This document shows positions 47,157 to 57,083 of a stretch of 64,000 nt of DNA, piece by piece. Numbering within the stretch: position 1 is the first letter of the stretch; every line of letters begins with the position of its first letter. The notes beneath the pieces are model-generated. The model saw only the letters and a list, made by a program, of their open reading frames with translations, was not told the origin of the DNA and did not search any database. The DNA is taken from contig NZ_JACHMO010000001.1 of assembly GCF_014205015.1 (NCBI RefSeq), forward strand, positions 6,262,001 to 6,326,000. The letters run 5' to 3'. The stretch is from Saccharothrix ecbatanensis. GTDB taxonomy: Bacteria > Actinomycetota > Actinomycetes > Mycobacteriales > Pseudonocardiaceae. The translations under genes were made by a program, and so were the position numbers.

Positions 47157-49064
47157 ATGATCAACGCGGAGTCGAGCGCCGAACGGACCGTCGCGGGTCC
47201 GCTGCGGGCTGCCTGGGGTTCGCGAGCGGAGGCGTCGGCGCTGGCGGACGTGCTGCTGCCGCCGTCGACCGCGCTGCCCGGGTTCGCCGACCCGGAGCGG
47301 TGGCCGCCGAACGCCCTGACCAGGTTGGCGTCCGTCCTCGACCTGGCCCGCTCCGAACGCGGCACGCCGTGGCCGCAGCCGACCGCGTCCCAGTACGCGC
47401 GCTTCTTCCGCGACGGCGACGGCGACCGGACCGATTACGAGACACCGGTTTTCGACCTGGACCACCGCCTCACCCGCGCCGTCCTCGCCGCCCTCGTCAG
47501 CCGGGACGACGACCTGCTGGACGAGGTGGCCGACGGCGTCCTGCTGCTGTGCGAGCGCAGCACCTGGTGCTGGCCCGCGCACGAGGAGCACCACCGCTTG
47601 CGCGGCGCGGTCGTGCCCGACCCGGACCTCCCGTACCTGGACCTCGGCGCCGGGGTCGTCGCCGCGCAACTGGCCTGGCTCGACCACGTTCTCGGTGATC
47701 GCCTGGACGTCCGGTGGCCTGGCCTGCGCGCCCGCGTGCGCCGCGAAGTCCGGGTCCGCGTGCTCGACCCGTTCACGTCCCGACATGACTGGCACTGGCT
47801 CGGGCTCGACGGCGACGTGCACAACTGGTGCCCGTGGATCTGCGGGAACGTCCTGGTAGCGGCCCTGCGCCTGGTGGACGACCCGGCCGACCGCGCCCGG
47901 ATCGTGGCCGACACCGTGCGCGCGATCGACCGCTACCTGGCCGCCCTCCCGCCGGACGGGTCGGTGGACGAGGGCTTCGAGTACTGGTGGAACGGCGCGT
48001 GCCGCGCGCTGGAGGCGCTCGACCTCCTGGAGCACGCCACCGGCGGCCGGTTGACCGCCGCCGACGTGCCGGTGGTGCGCGAAACCGTCCGCTTCCCGCG
48101 CCTGATGCACCTCGGCGGCCCCTGGTACGTCAACCTCGCCGACGCCCGCGCCCTGCCTTCCGGCGGTCAGCCGTGGCACGTGCCGCAGGAGTGGGCCCGC
48201 CGCGTCGGGGACCGGGACGTCGCCCTCCACGCGGCGGCCCAGCGGTCCACCGCGATCCCCGACACCGCCGAGCTGGGGCGCGCGCTGCGTGATCTCGCCA
48301 CGCCGCTGCCCGACCACCCCGCCGAACCGCTGGTCGGCAGCGTCTGGCTGCCGGGCACCCAGGTCGGCCTCGCCCGCGCCACCGCCGGGTCGACCGCCGG
48401 ACCGACCCTCGTGATCAAGGGCGGCCACAACGACGAGAACCACAACCACAACGACGTAGGCAGCGTGATCGTGGCGATCGACGGCGTGCCCGTGCTGGTC
48501 GACGCCGGCCGCCCCACCTACACCAAGCAGACGTTCAGCGCCGACCGCTACGACATCTGGACCATGCAGAGCAGTTGGCACAACGTCCCCGAAGTGCGCG
48601 GCACACCGCAGGGAACCGGACGCGACCACCGCGCCCGGGACGTCACCGTCGAGGACACCGCCGACCGGTTCCAGGTCCGGCTGGACCTCGCCCCCGCGTA
48701 CCGCGTGCCCGCGCTGCGATCGTGGTGGCGCACCGCGACCCTGCACCGCGACCGGCAACGGGTGACGATCGAGGACTCCTGGGACTTCGCCGACCACGGC
48801 GACTCCCGGTCGACGCTGCACTACCTGCTCGCCGGCGACGTCGTGCGGGACGGGCCGGGGCGACTGGTCGTCCATCCGGTGTCGGGGGCGCGCGCTACGC
48901 TGGTCGCTTGGAATCCGAGCCTGGCGTCGGCCGCGCTCACCGTGCGCGAACTCGACGACCCGCTGCTCAGGACTGTGTGGGGAGAGAAGCTGACCCGGCT
49001 GGAACTGCGCCTGCCCGACCCGGCGCGGGGTAGCCTCATGATCATGGTGGAGGTGTGCGCATGA
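47157..49064 (+). CDS. Heparinase II/III-like polysaccharide lyase
   Basis: 635 residues. An alpha/alpha-toroid N-terminal part (aromatic- and Trp-rich, DWHWLGLDGDVHNWCPWICGN and FEYWWNGACRALEALDLL) and a beta-sandwich C-terminal part with GGHNDENHNHNDVGSV, the family's His/Asn-rich core, followed by DAGRPTYT. Such enzymes cleave uronic-acid polysaccharides by beta-elimination. No signal peptide is visible, so it probably acts on imported oligosaccharides. AAGGTGAGCC precedes the ATG. It overlaps the regulator gene by ATGA. The polymer cannot be named from sequence. Confidence 0.85.
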   Translation: MINAESSAERTVAGPLRAAWGSRAEASALADVLLPPSTALPGFADPERWPPNALTRLASVLDLARSERGTPWPQPTASQYARFFRDGDGDRTDYETPVFDLDHRLTRAVLAALVSRDDDLLDEVADGVLLLCERSTWCWPAHEEHHRLRGAVVPDPDLPYLDLGAGVVAAQLAWLDHVLGDRLDVRWPGLRARVRREVRVRVLDPFTSRHDWHWLGLDGDVHNWCPWICGNVLVAALRLVDDPADRARIVADTVRAIDRYLAALPPDGSVDEGFEYWWNGACRALEALDLLEHATGGRLTAADVPVVRETVRFPRLMHLGGPWYVNLADARALPSGGQPWHVPQEWARRVGDRDVALHAAAQRSTAIPDTAELGRALRDLATPLPDHPAEPLVGSVWLPGTQVGLARATAGSTAGPTLVIKGGHNDENHNHNDVGSVIVAIDGVPVLVDAGRPTYTKQTFSADRYDIWTMQSSWHNVPEVRGTPQGTGRDHRARDVTVEDTADRFQVRLDLAPAYRVPALRSWWRTATLHRDRQRVTIEDSWDFADHGDSRSTLHYLLAGDVVRDGPGRLVVHPVSGARATLVAWNPSLASAALTVRELDDPLLRTVWGEKLTRLELRLPDPARGSLMIMVEVCA

Positions 49065-50218
49065 CGATGTCGGAGCCGTCCGCCATGCTGCCCTCGGAAC
49101 GACGCGCCAAGGTCATCGAGCTGCTGCGCCGGCGCGGCACCGTCCGGGTGCACGACCTCGCGGACGAGCTCGAGGTCTCCGCGATCACCGTGCGCCGGGA
49201 CATCACCCTGCTCGCCGAACAGGGCCTGGTCCGCCGGGTCCGCGGCGGCGCCACCGTCACCGCGGCCGTCACGGACGACGCTCCGACCTACTCGGCGCCC
49301 CACGGCCATCCCGCGGAGCCGAACGGCAGCGCCGCGTCCGTCGCCGAACGCAGGCAGCCCGCCGAACGCCCGGGTCAGCTCACCGTCGGCATGGTCGTCC
49401 CGTCGCTGGACTACTACTGGCCGGACGTGATCAAGGGCGTGCGCGAGGCCGCCGCCGAAGCCGACGTGCGGATCGTGCTGCGCGGCGCCACCTACGAGGC
49501 CGTCGACGAACGCCGACAGCTCACCAGGCTGATCGAGACCGTCGGCGTCGACGGCCTGCTGGTCGCCCCGACCACCACCGGCGACGAGGGCGAGGCCCTG
49601 ATGCGGTGGCTGCGCTCGGTCGACGTGCCGGTCGTGCTGATCGAGCGCAGCCCGACCGACAGCTACCACGGCGCGGTCGAGTCCGTGGTCAGCGACCACG
49701 CCCGCGGCGCCGCGATGGCCGTGCGCCACCTCGCCGAACTCGGCCACCGGCGCATCGGCCTGAGCACCACGGCCCTGAGCCCGACGTCCCCGCACGTCCG
49801 ACGCGGCTGGCGGGAAGCGTGCGAAGAACTCGGCCTCCCGCTCGACGGCACCCCGGACCTGCACACCGTGAACCGGCCCGCCGCGGAGTGGCCCGCCGCT
49901 CTCGACGCCCTGCTGGACTCCTGCGTCGACTCCGGCACGACGGCGCTGGTCGTCCACTCGGACCCGGAGGCGATCTCGCTGGTCGAGCGGTGCCAGGAGC
50001 GCGGCATCAGGGTGCCGGAGGACCTGGCGCTGGTCACCTACGACGACGAGGTCGCCGAGCTGTCCGACCCCCCGTTGACCGCGATACGGCCGCCGAAGGC
50101 CGCCGTCGGCCGGGCGGCCGTGACGCTGCTGGTGGACCGGCTGAGCGACCCCGATCCCCATCGGCCCGCGCACCGGATCGTGATCGAACCACGGCTGATC
50201 GTCCGCTCGTCGTCCTGA
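49061..50218 (+). CDS. Hybrid transcriptional regulator: DeoR HTH fused to a LacI-type sensor domain
   Basis: 385 residues. N-terminal DeoR winged helix (SERRAKVIELLRRRGTVRVHDLADELEVSAITVRRDITLLAEQGLVRRVRGGA), a linker, then a LacI/periplasmic-binding-like sensor (VGMVVPSLDYYWPDVIKGV, GHRRIGLSTT, VTYDDEVAEL, PLTAIRPPKAAVG). Normal DeoR proteins carry a phosphosugar-isomerase-like domain instead. GGAGG is 7 bases before ATG 49061. Co-transcribed with the lyase and likely controls the divergent promoter. Confidence 0.92.
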   Translation: MTMSEPSAMLPSERRAKVIELLRRRGTVRVHDLADELEVSAITVRRDITLLAEQGLVRRVRGGATVTAAVTDDAPTYSAPHGHPAEPNGSAASVAERRQPAERPGQLTVGMVVPSLDYYWPDVIKGVREAAAEADVRIVLRGATYEAVDERRQLTRLIETVGVDGLLVAPTTTGDEGEALMRWLRSVDVPVVLIERSPTDSYHGAVESVVSDHARGAAMAVRHLAELGHRRIGLSTTALSPTSPHVRRGWREACEELGLPLDGTPDLHTVNRPAAEWPAALDALLDSCVDSGTTALVVHSDPEAISLVERCQERGIRVPEDLALVTYDDEVAELSDPPLTAIRPPKAAVGRAAVTLLVDRLSDPDPHRPAHRIVIEPRLIVRSSS

Positions 50219-50235
50219 GAGAATCGAGTGGTGAG

Positions 50236-50496
50236 ATGCGGCGATTCCCGGCCAAGGACCGACCTGGCAGGGACGCCTGGCTGGGGCCGCTCTCGCTGTG
50301 CCTCGGGCTGCTCAGCTGGCCGGTGCCGGCGGGTGGCGTGGTCCTGGCGTTCGGCGCGGTGGCCTGCGGAACGCTGTCCATGGCCACCAAGACGGAGTAC
50401 CGGCTCGACTGGACAGCCGTCGCCGGCACCACTGTCGCGGTGCTCCAGCTGCTGCTGTCGTTGATGCTGTTCGCCATGGCCGCCGGCGGTCACTGA
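50236..50496 (+). CDS. Small two-helix membrane protein
   Basis: 86 residues: short basic N-terminus (MRRFPAKDRPGR), then two to three hydrophobic segments (about 18-48 and 60-84). It resembles the short DUF4190-like membrane proteins of actinomycetes, but the match is weak. It begins 17 bp after the hybrid regulator and may be co-transcribed. Confidence 0.6.
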   Translation: MRRFPAKDRPGRDAWLGPLSLCLGLLSWPVPAGGVVLAFGAVACGTLSMATKTEYRLDWTAVAGTTVAVLQLLLSLMLFAMAAGGH

Positions 50497-50699
50497 CCGG
50501 GTCGGGTCAGCGCTACCCCGCCGGCGTCGGCTTCACCCTCGATCCGCTGCGTGACCGACCCACTACCGGATCGCCACATCCTCCACAATGGACGCTGCGG
50601 TGTGACGAGGCGAACACGTAGCGCGATCGGCGTCCGACCCGGCAGGTCGTAGGGCGACACAGTTCGCGCGCTGCGGGATCCCGTAGCAATCACGAAGCC

Positions 50700-51158
50700 T
50701 CACAACGGGTTCGACCGTTGCTCCAAATGGGCCTTGAGCCGGGCCAGTTCGGCCGGGATGTCCTCCGCCAGCCAGCGCTCGACCCTGGCGTCGAGGAGCC
50801 AACTCATCGGCGGCGCGAAGCAGAACTCCAGCCGCCGCCGGACCCTCGTGCCGTCACCGTCCGGGGTGCACTCCAGGAGGCCCCGGAAGCCGGCCATCCG
50901 ATTCATCGGATGCGGGGCCTGAACGATGTCCACGCGTTTCCCAGGCGTCAACACGACTCGCTGGGTGCTCAGCGGCGCCGGCATGCCGGCCAGTTCGGGC
51001 CGGAACCGGAACACCGTTTCGTTCTCCGTCCGGCGCACCCACTTGATCGTCCGCAACCGCGGGTCGACCGCCTTGTACGCCTCGACGTCCATGATGAACG
51101 CCAGGATGTCCTCGGCCGGACACGCGATGACCGTCGTCGCCTCTCCCACTGCCGCCAT
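50700..51158 (-). CDS. SRPBCC-family (polyketide cyclase/START-like) protein
   Basis: 152 residues. EATTVIACPAEDILAFIMDVEAYKAVDPRLRTIKWVRR at the N-terminus and a C-terminal amphipathic helix fit the helix-grip fold of the SRPBCC superfamily, which binds hydrophobic ligands. GGGGGGAG precedes ATG 51158. Cytoplasmic. The interval 50497-50699 between this gene and the membrane protein holds nothing I can name. Ligand unknown. Confidence 0.82.
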   Translation of the reverse strand: MAAVGEATTVIACPAEDILAFIMDVEAYKAVDPRLRTIKWVRRTENETVFRFRPELAGMPAPLSTQRVVLTPGKRVDIVQAPHPMNRMAGFRGLLECTPDGDGTRVRRRLEFCFAPPMSWLLDARVERWLAEDIPAELARLKAHLEQRSNPL

Positions 51159-51247
51159 GCGACTCCCCCCGAAAGTTTCTCGACCGAACCGTCCCCCGCG
51201 CTGACCATACTGGCCCCGAACGAGCGCACCGAGGGGAACAACTGCCG

Positions 51248-51817
51248 ATGATCGACGTGATCCTGCCCGGCGCGGTCGCCTGTGCCGAGCCGTCCACGAC
51301 CCGGAGGACGCGGCGCGGTTCCCCGATGAGGAGACGGTGGTCGCGGCAGTGTCACCCAAGCGCCGCAAGGAGTTCACGTCGGCGTGGTTGGGTGCCCGAC
51401 ATGCTCCGCACGCACCCGGGTCGCCGGACGCGCCCATCGTGCCCGCGCGCCGCGGTGGGCCGGTCCGTCGACTTGGTGTCGAAAAGCATCGACACCGAGC
51501 CTGCGGGCCCGCGTCCCGGCGGCGTCCCGGGCGCGATCGCACTTCCCGGCGAACGGCGGGAACTCGGCGGGCTTTCCGCGCGTCTACCCGACGTTCCGTG
51601 GAGCCGGGCTCCCTTCAGCCCCGGAGAGTCCATCCAAGACGCATGTTCTCCGCTGACCGGGAGGTGGTCGGGATTCGACGAGACGATCGTCCACATGGCA
51701 TCGGACCCGGGCCGGCCCACCACTTCACGGCCGGCGGCAGGCCCGTTCGAGCCGGGCCGACAGCTCAAGTTAACGCTCGTCAGGTTGTACTTGACAGGCG
51801 TTAAGTTCCGGCCCTAG
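51248..51817 (+). pseudogene. Decayed Sfp-type 4'-phosphopantetheinyl transferase
   Basis: The first 15 codons read MIDVILPGAVACAEP, the usual start of actinomycete Sfp-type PPTases. The next segment continues only after a frame change at about 51295 (HDPEDAARFPDEETV, SPKRRKEFTSAW, 51297-51395). A second frame change returns to the first frame: SIDTEPAGP in place of GIDxEP, GAIALPGER, FSPGESIQ where functional enzymes read FSAKESVY (the catalytic Lys is lost), and PLTGRWSGFDE. About 20 residues around the GSxTHC segment are missing. An enzyme of this type would activate ACP domains such as those of the PKS here. At least two frameshifts and a lost catalytic Lys make it non-functional. ATG 51248 has no strong ribosome-binding site. 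Confidence 0.85.
51770..51804. promoter_or_regulatory. TetR-type operator before the TetR gene at 51830
   Basis: Arms TTAACGCTCGTCA (51770-51782) and TGACAGGCGTTAA (51792-51804) pair at 11 of 13 positions around a 9-bp spacer, 26 bp upstream of the TetR start. Autoregulation is very likely. The site overlaps the tail of the PPTase remnant. Confidence 0.8.
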
Positions 51818-51829
51818 CGTAGTTGACCA

Positions 51830-52465
51830 ATGTCGAGGAAACGTCCGGACCAGCCAAAAGGCCGGCTGTCGTTCAGCGAACGGCGAGCCGTCATCCTGGC
51901 CGCGGCAAGCGAGGTGCTCGCCGCGAACGGGTACGAGCAGGCGTCGATGCGGGAGATCGCCAAGGCCTCCAAGGTGACCACTCCCGTGCTCTACGACCAC
52001 TTCCGCTCCAAGATCGACCTCTACCTGGCGGTCGTCCAGCACCACGCCGAGAAGCTCATCGTGAGCTGGTCGGCCCGGCCGCCGACAGCCGACACCTCCG
52101 AACTCTTCAAGCAGAGCAGCAAGGCGTTCTTCTCGTGGATCCGCCAGAACGAGGAAAGCTGGCGAATCCTCTTCCTGGACAACCCCCGTGATCCGGCCGC
52201 GGTCCAAGCGCACCAACAGGTTCGCGGCCTGGCCACCGAGGCGGTGGCGAGACTTCTCGAAACGCTTCCGCCGACCAGGATTCCCGGTAGCGTCGATGCC
52301 GCCGACGCAAACCTGGCGATCGCGGCGCACCTCACCGGGTCGGGCAACGCGCTCGCCAGCTGGTGGTGGGACAACCGGGACATTTCGACCGAAACGATCG
52401 TCGAACTGAACTACGAGCTGGTGTGGAACGGGTTGGGCTCGTTCATGGGGGAACGAGCGGAGTGA
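51830..52465 (+). CDS. TetR-family transcriptional regulator
   Basis: 211 residues. TetR HTH with ILAAASEVLAANGYEQASMREIAKASKVTTPVLYDHFRSKIDLYLAVV; helical ligand domain without recognisable specificity. A clear operator overlaps its promoter. No divergent target gene remains: the neighbouring sequence on the left is the PPTase remnant, so a former target may have been lost. Confidence 0.92.
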   Translation: MSRKRPDQPKGRLSFSERRAVILAAASEVLAANGYEQASMREIAKASKVTTPVLYDHFRSKIDLYLAVVQHHAEKLIVSWSARPPTADTSELFKQSSKAFFSWIRQNEESWRILFLDNPRDPAAVQAHQQVRGLATEAVARLLETLPPTRIPGSVDAADANLAIAAHLTGSGNALASWWWDNRDISTETIVELNYELVWNGLGSFMGERAE

Positions 52466-52631
52466 TTTCCGCGCCAGTTCCGCTTTACCGATGATCTACC
52501 CGCGCTGAACGAAACAATCGATGCCGCACTCTCGTCACCAGAGCCACAGGTGTTCGACTGAGCAGCAAGGACACCCAGGGGCTCCATCAAACAACTGCCG
52601 TTGACCAGTCTCAGTTGGGGGACCGCCGCCA

Positions 52632-53801
52632 ATGCCGACCATAGCCAAGAACCAGTACGAACAATGGCTCAAGATCGTGTACGACCGCATATCGGTGAAC
52701 TTCAGCCGCGCCGAACCGCGCCGGCGGGCGTGGACCTACCTGACCGACTTACCCCGGGCGCACGCCTCGGGGTTGCGGAGCAGGGACGGTCTCGGCAACT
52801 ACTCGGGTGAACAGCGCGCGGACGGCGTCCAGCGGCTGCTGACCAGCGCCCAGTGGAGCGAGGCGCAGGTGCGCGACGAGCTGCGCGGCATCGCCGTCCA
52901 CTATGGAGGGAGCACCGGCGGGATCCTGTACCTGGCCGAGGTCGCGTTCCCCAAGAAGGGTCGCAACGCGGTCGCGGTGGAGCGCCAGTACAGCCCCGAG
53001 ACGATGCGGGCCGAGAAGTGCCAGATCGGGCTCCTGCTGTTCCACATCACGGCGCAGGGACGGGTGTTCCTGATCGACCGGGAGCTGTACGTGCCGAAGA
53101 GCTGGGCCGACGACGCGCAGCGGTGCGCGCAGGCCGGCATCCCCGAGGACTACAGCTACCGCACCAAGTCCGCCATCGGCGGCATCATGGTCCGCCGGGC
53201 GTTCGAGGCGGGCATCCAGCCGGACTTCGTCATCTCGTCCGTCTTCTGCAACGACAAGCTGAAGCTCCAGAAGTGGTTGCGCTACAAGCAGGTCCCCCAC
53301 CTCATCGCGATCACCGCGGGCGAGGCGAGACAGGCGCAGCACTACGCCGACGACGTCGCTTTACGGCCGGCCGACGTGCAGAGAGCGGCGGACCACCACC
53401 GACTCGGCGACTTCGACCGTCGGCACCCGGCAGCGAACAACGGCCAGGAGACCTGCGCCTACAAGAGCGGGATCCTGCACAAGGTCAAGCTGGACGGCGA
53501 CGCGCCGGCGGGGTTCGAGAGTTCTTACCTGATCGCCTCGCCCTCCAACCAGAACACCGGGCCACGGTCGTACTTCGCTTGCTATCTGAGGCAGCGGACG
53601 CCGTTGGCGGAGATCACCCCGATCATCTCCCTGATGCAGTCCTCGGGCGCGTACTGCAAGCGGGCGAAGGAGGAGATCGGCCTTGGCCACTACGAGGTGC
53701 GCAGCTGGCGTGGCTGGTACCGGCACATCACCCTCGCCATGGCCGCGCACACCGCGCTGGAACTGGCCCGCGAACCCAACTCCGCGCTCCGGATCGCGTG
53801 A
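52632..53801 (+). CDS. IS701-type transposase-derived protein lacking two catalytic aspartates
   Basis: 389 residues. Colinear with IS701-family transposases: RAEPRRRAWTYLTDL, NYSGEQRADGVQRLL, FPKKGRNAVAVERQYS, EKCQIGLLLF, LIDRELYVPKSWADD, and the C-terminal GHYEVRSWRGWYRHITLAM. Active members have VDDTGF before KKG; here it is LAEVAF. The second Asp (ADxAYG) is replaced by ISSVFCN. The Glu near the C-terminus (KEEIGL) is kept. The frame is intact over its full length, with no terminal inverted repeats or target duplication seen nearby. Either a domesticated protein or a recent inactive copy; the intact frame favours retained non-catalytic function. The interval 52466-52631 upstream has no gene. 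Confidence 0.8.
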   Translation: MPTIAKNQYEQWLKIVYDRISVNFSRAEPRRRAWTYLTDLPRAHASGLRSRDGLGNYSGEQRADGVQRLLTSAQWSEAQVRDELRGIAVHYGGSTGGILYLAEVAFPKKGRNAVAVERQYSPETMRAEKCQIGLLLFHITAQGRVFLIDRELYVPKSWADDAQRCAQAGIPEDYSYRTKSAIGGIMVRRAFEAGIQPDFVISSVFCNDKLKLQKWLRYKQVPHLIAITAGEARQAQHYADDVALRPADVQRAADHHRLGDFDRRHPAANNGQETCAYKSGILHKVKLDGDAPAGFESSYLIASPSNQNTGPRSYFACYLRQRTPLAEITPIISLMQSSGAYCKRAKEEIGLGHYEVRSWRGWYRHITLAMAAHTALELAREPNSALRIA

Positions 53802-53809
53802 CGTGGGGG

Positions 53810-53840
53810 CACACCGAAGGGCTGGGGGTCCTTCGGTGTG
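53810..53840. terminator. Terminator after the transposase-like gene
   Basis: CACACCGAAGG and CCTTCGGTGTG form a perfect 11-bp stem with a 9-base loop, followed by a pyrimidine-rich stretch (CCAGTCCTTCCTTT), 8 bp after the stop codon. Confidence 0.85.
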
Positions 53841-53894
53841 CCAGTCCTTCCTTTAGGCCCTTCTGGTGAACACGCCGCCCTCGCGGGCCATTCG

Positions 53895-54944
53895 TCAGTG
53901 GCCGCCACGCACGAGCCGACCGCGCAGGACCACCGCGATCGGGTGGTCGAGCTGGTCCAGGTCCGTCCGCGGGTCCTCGGCGTAGACGACGGCGTCCGCC
54001 GGCGCTCCCGGTTCCAGGCCGGGCAGCCCGAGGTAGGCGCGCGCGTCCCAGGAGGCGGCGGCCAGGGCGTCGTGCGGTCGCATCCCCGCGGCGGCCAGGG
54101 CGCGTACCTCGTCCATGATCCGCCCGTGCGGCAGCGAATCCGTGCCCGCCAGCACCCGGACACCGGCCTCGGCCGCCGCGGCGACCAGCGACGCATGCAC
54201 CCGCGCGCCTTCGACGAACCACCGTTTACCAGGGCTGTCGTCCCGGCGGAGCACTTCCGGCAGCACCTGTTGGAGGCCGTGCAACGTCGGCGTCAGCGCC
54301 GTGCCCTGCTCGGCCATGCGGGTGAGCAGCTCGGGCTCCAGCAACATCCCGTGCTCCACCGAGTCGACCCCGGCGGCCACTGCCGCCGCGCCACCACCGG
54401 CCTGCTGCGTGTGCACCGCGACCCGCCCACCCACCGCGTGGACCGCGTCCACCACGCCGGTCAGCACGTCGACCGGCACCGGCACACCCGCCGAACTCCA
54501 GTCCCCGATGATCTTCACCCACCCGGTGCGAACGGCCTGCGCGGAGGCGACGGCGGCCATCTCGTCGTGGTCGACCCGGCGACCCCAGCCGTCGAAGAAC
54601 TGCCCGTGCTGCGCCAGCCAAGGCCCCGCGTGCCACGCCCTCGGCAGGTCGGGGTCGGCGCCGAACCAGTCCGGCGGCTCACCGGCCAGCCCGGGTGACC
54701 GGATCGCCGTCACACCCGCGTCGACGTGCTGCCGGAGGTGGTCGCGCAGCATCAGGTCGTCAAGCGGCTCACCCGGCACCTCGACGCCAGGGTGGGTGTG
54801 CGCGTCCACCAGTCCGGGCAGCAACCACCCCTCGACCACCGCCTCCACGTTCCGCACCGGGTCCGTAGTCCACCGGTCGCCGTCGGCGTAGAGATCGACG
54901 TACTCGCCGTGCGGGAGCGCACGGCCACGAACCCGAACAACCAC
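53895..54944 (-). CDS. Amidohydrolase-family protein
   Basis: 349 residues. Metal-site motifs of the amidohydrolase superfamily in order: DAHTHPG, a Lys in WVKIIGDW that may be the carboxylated bridge, AVHTQQ, VEHGMLL and AGTDSLPHG; an ADAVVYAEDP end typical of imidazolonepropionase/prolidase-like members. GTG 54944 has GGAGG 6 bases upstream; a TTG three bases earlier is less likely. Substrate unknown. Confidence 0.87.
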   Translation of the reverse strand: MVVRVRGRALPHGEYVDLYADGDRWTTDPVRNVEAVVEGWLLPGLVDAHTHPGVEVPGEPLDDLMLRDHLRQHVDAGVTAIRSPGLAGEPPDWFGADPDLPRAWHAGPWLAQHGQFFDGWGRRVDHDEMAAVASAQAVRTGWVKIIGDWSSAGVPVPVDVLTGVVDAVHAVGGRVAVHTQQAGGGAAAVAAGVDSVEHGMLLEPELLTRMAEQGTALTPTLHGLQQVLPEVLRRDDSPGKRWFVEGARVHASLVAAAAEAGVRVLAGTDSLPHGRIMDEVRALAAAGMRPHDALAAASWDARAYLGLPGLEPGAPADAVVYAEDPRTDLDQLDHPIAVVLRGRLVRGGH

Positions 54945-54957
54945 CAAACACCTCCGG

Positions 54958-55221
54958 TCACGGTGGGCCGAGGAGCACGGTCACCTCGTCGCCCTCGTCC
55001 AGCTCCTTAGCCTTCCGCACCGCGGCCTTCAGCGCGAGGAACTTGGTGCCGTCCCCCTTGGGCAGCAACGACGTCCGCCACTCGGTGACACCGACGCGCG
55101 CCACCACCGGCACGAGCCCTCGCCGCTCCATGAACCCCTCGACGACGTCCTCCGGCACGTCGACGTAGTACCACCCACCCGGCCCGTCGAACCGCCGCAC
55201 CTCACCCGTCACCGTGTGCAC
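54958..55221 (-). CDS. DUF1905 small protein
   Basis: 87 residues. GGWYYVDVPEDV, ARVGVTEWRTSLLPKGDGTKFLALKAAVRKA and GDEVTV are the pattern of DUF1905, a small beta-barrel fold of unknown function common in actinomycetes. GTG start. It lies 14 bp before the amidohydrolase gene and is probably co-transcribed. Confidence 0.87.
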   Translation of the reverse strand: MHTVTGEVRRFDGPGGWYYVDVPEDVVEGFMERRGLVPVVARVGVTEWRTSLLPKGDGTKFLALKAAVRKAKELDEGDEVTVLLGPP

Positions 55222-55302
55222 GCCGACACGATCCCACCGCCCACCGACATTTCCCGTCCGCCGCCGCTGTCCACGTTGGCCGATCGGGGTGGACGACCGG
55301 GT

Positions 55303-56057
55303 TCAGTCGGTGATCCGCCGCCGGTAGAGGGCGGTGGCGATGACGAACGACACGATCAGCAGGCCGACCGACCACGCCAGCGCGATCCAGCCCTTGTCAC
55401 CGATCGGCGTTCCGGTGAGCAGGCCGCGCACGGTCTCGATCACCGGCGTGATCGGCTGGTGCTCGCTGATCCCCTGCAGGAACGACGGCATGGTCTCCGT
55501 GGGCACGAACGCGCTGCTCAGATACGGCAGGAACAGCATGAAGAAGCTCATCGAGCTGGCCGCCTCGACCGACTTCGCCATCGCGCCGAGACCCGCCGCC
55601 AGCCACGACAGCGCCAGCACGTAGAGCAGCAGCAACCCGGCCGCCGCGAGCCACTCCACCAGTGACGCGGACGGGCGGAAGCCCATGGCGATCGCCGCGC
55701 AGACCACGATCGTGGTGGACATGGTGTTGCGCGCGACGCTCGCCGTCACGTGACCGGTCAGCACGGCGAAGCTGCGGATCGGCATGGACCGCAGGCGGTC
55801 GATCATGCCGCTGTTCATGTCGTTCGCGACGGCCATCGCGGTGGACGCGGCGCCGTAACCCGTGCACAGCAGGATGATCCCGGGCACCACGTAGTTGATG
55901 TAAGCGGTGCCGGTCTCGATGGCGCCGCCGAAGACGTATACGAACAGGGCCATCATCATCAGCGGCAGGACGATGGACATGACCAGCGTTTCCGCGTTGC
56001 GCCGGCCGAGCCGGATGCTGCGGCCGATCATGGTCATCGAGTCCGCGATCGCGTAGC

Positions 56058-56061
<4 letters not shown>
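55303..56061 (-). CDS. ABC-2 type drug-efflux permease (DrrB-like)
   Basis: 252 residues, six membrane helices. ETLVMSIVLPLMMMALFVYVFGG, NDMNSGMIDRLRSMPI and EHQPITPVIETVRGLL are typical of DrrB/daunorubicin-type exporters. The start overlaps the ATPase stop (ATGA). Works with that ATPase to export a hydrophobic compound; which one is not shown. Confidence 0.92.
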
Positions 56062-56981
<920 letters not shown>

Positions 56982-56998
56982 CGCCGCCCCCTTATGTG

Positions 56999-57028
56999 TA
57001 TGCGGTACGCTAAAGAGCGTAGCTCATA
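56999..57028. promoter_or_regulatory. TetR-type operator between the efflux genes and their regulator
   Basis: TATGCGGTACGCT and AGCGTAGCTCATA form an inverted repeat (10 of 13 positions) around AAAG, placed 18 bp before the efflux start and 56 bp before the TetR start. One site can silence both. Confidence 0.75.
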
Positions 57029-57083
57029 CGCAGTTAATTTCGGAAGCCCTAGACTGACCGCCTGCGGTGACGAGAGGGTGAGG

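Noticed and set aside
52466..53880. Complete insertion sequence
   Set aside because: I could not find terminal inverted repeats or a target-site duplication around the transposase-like gene.
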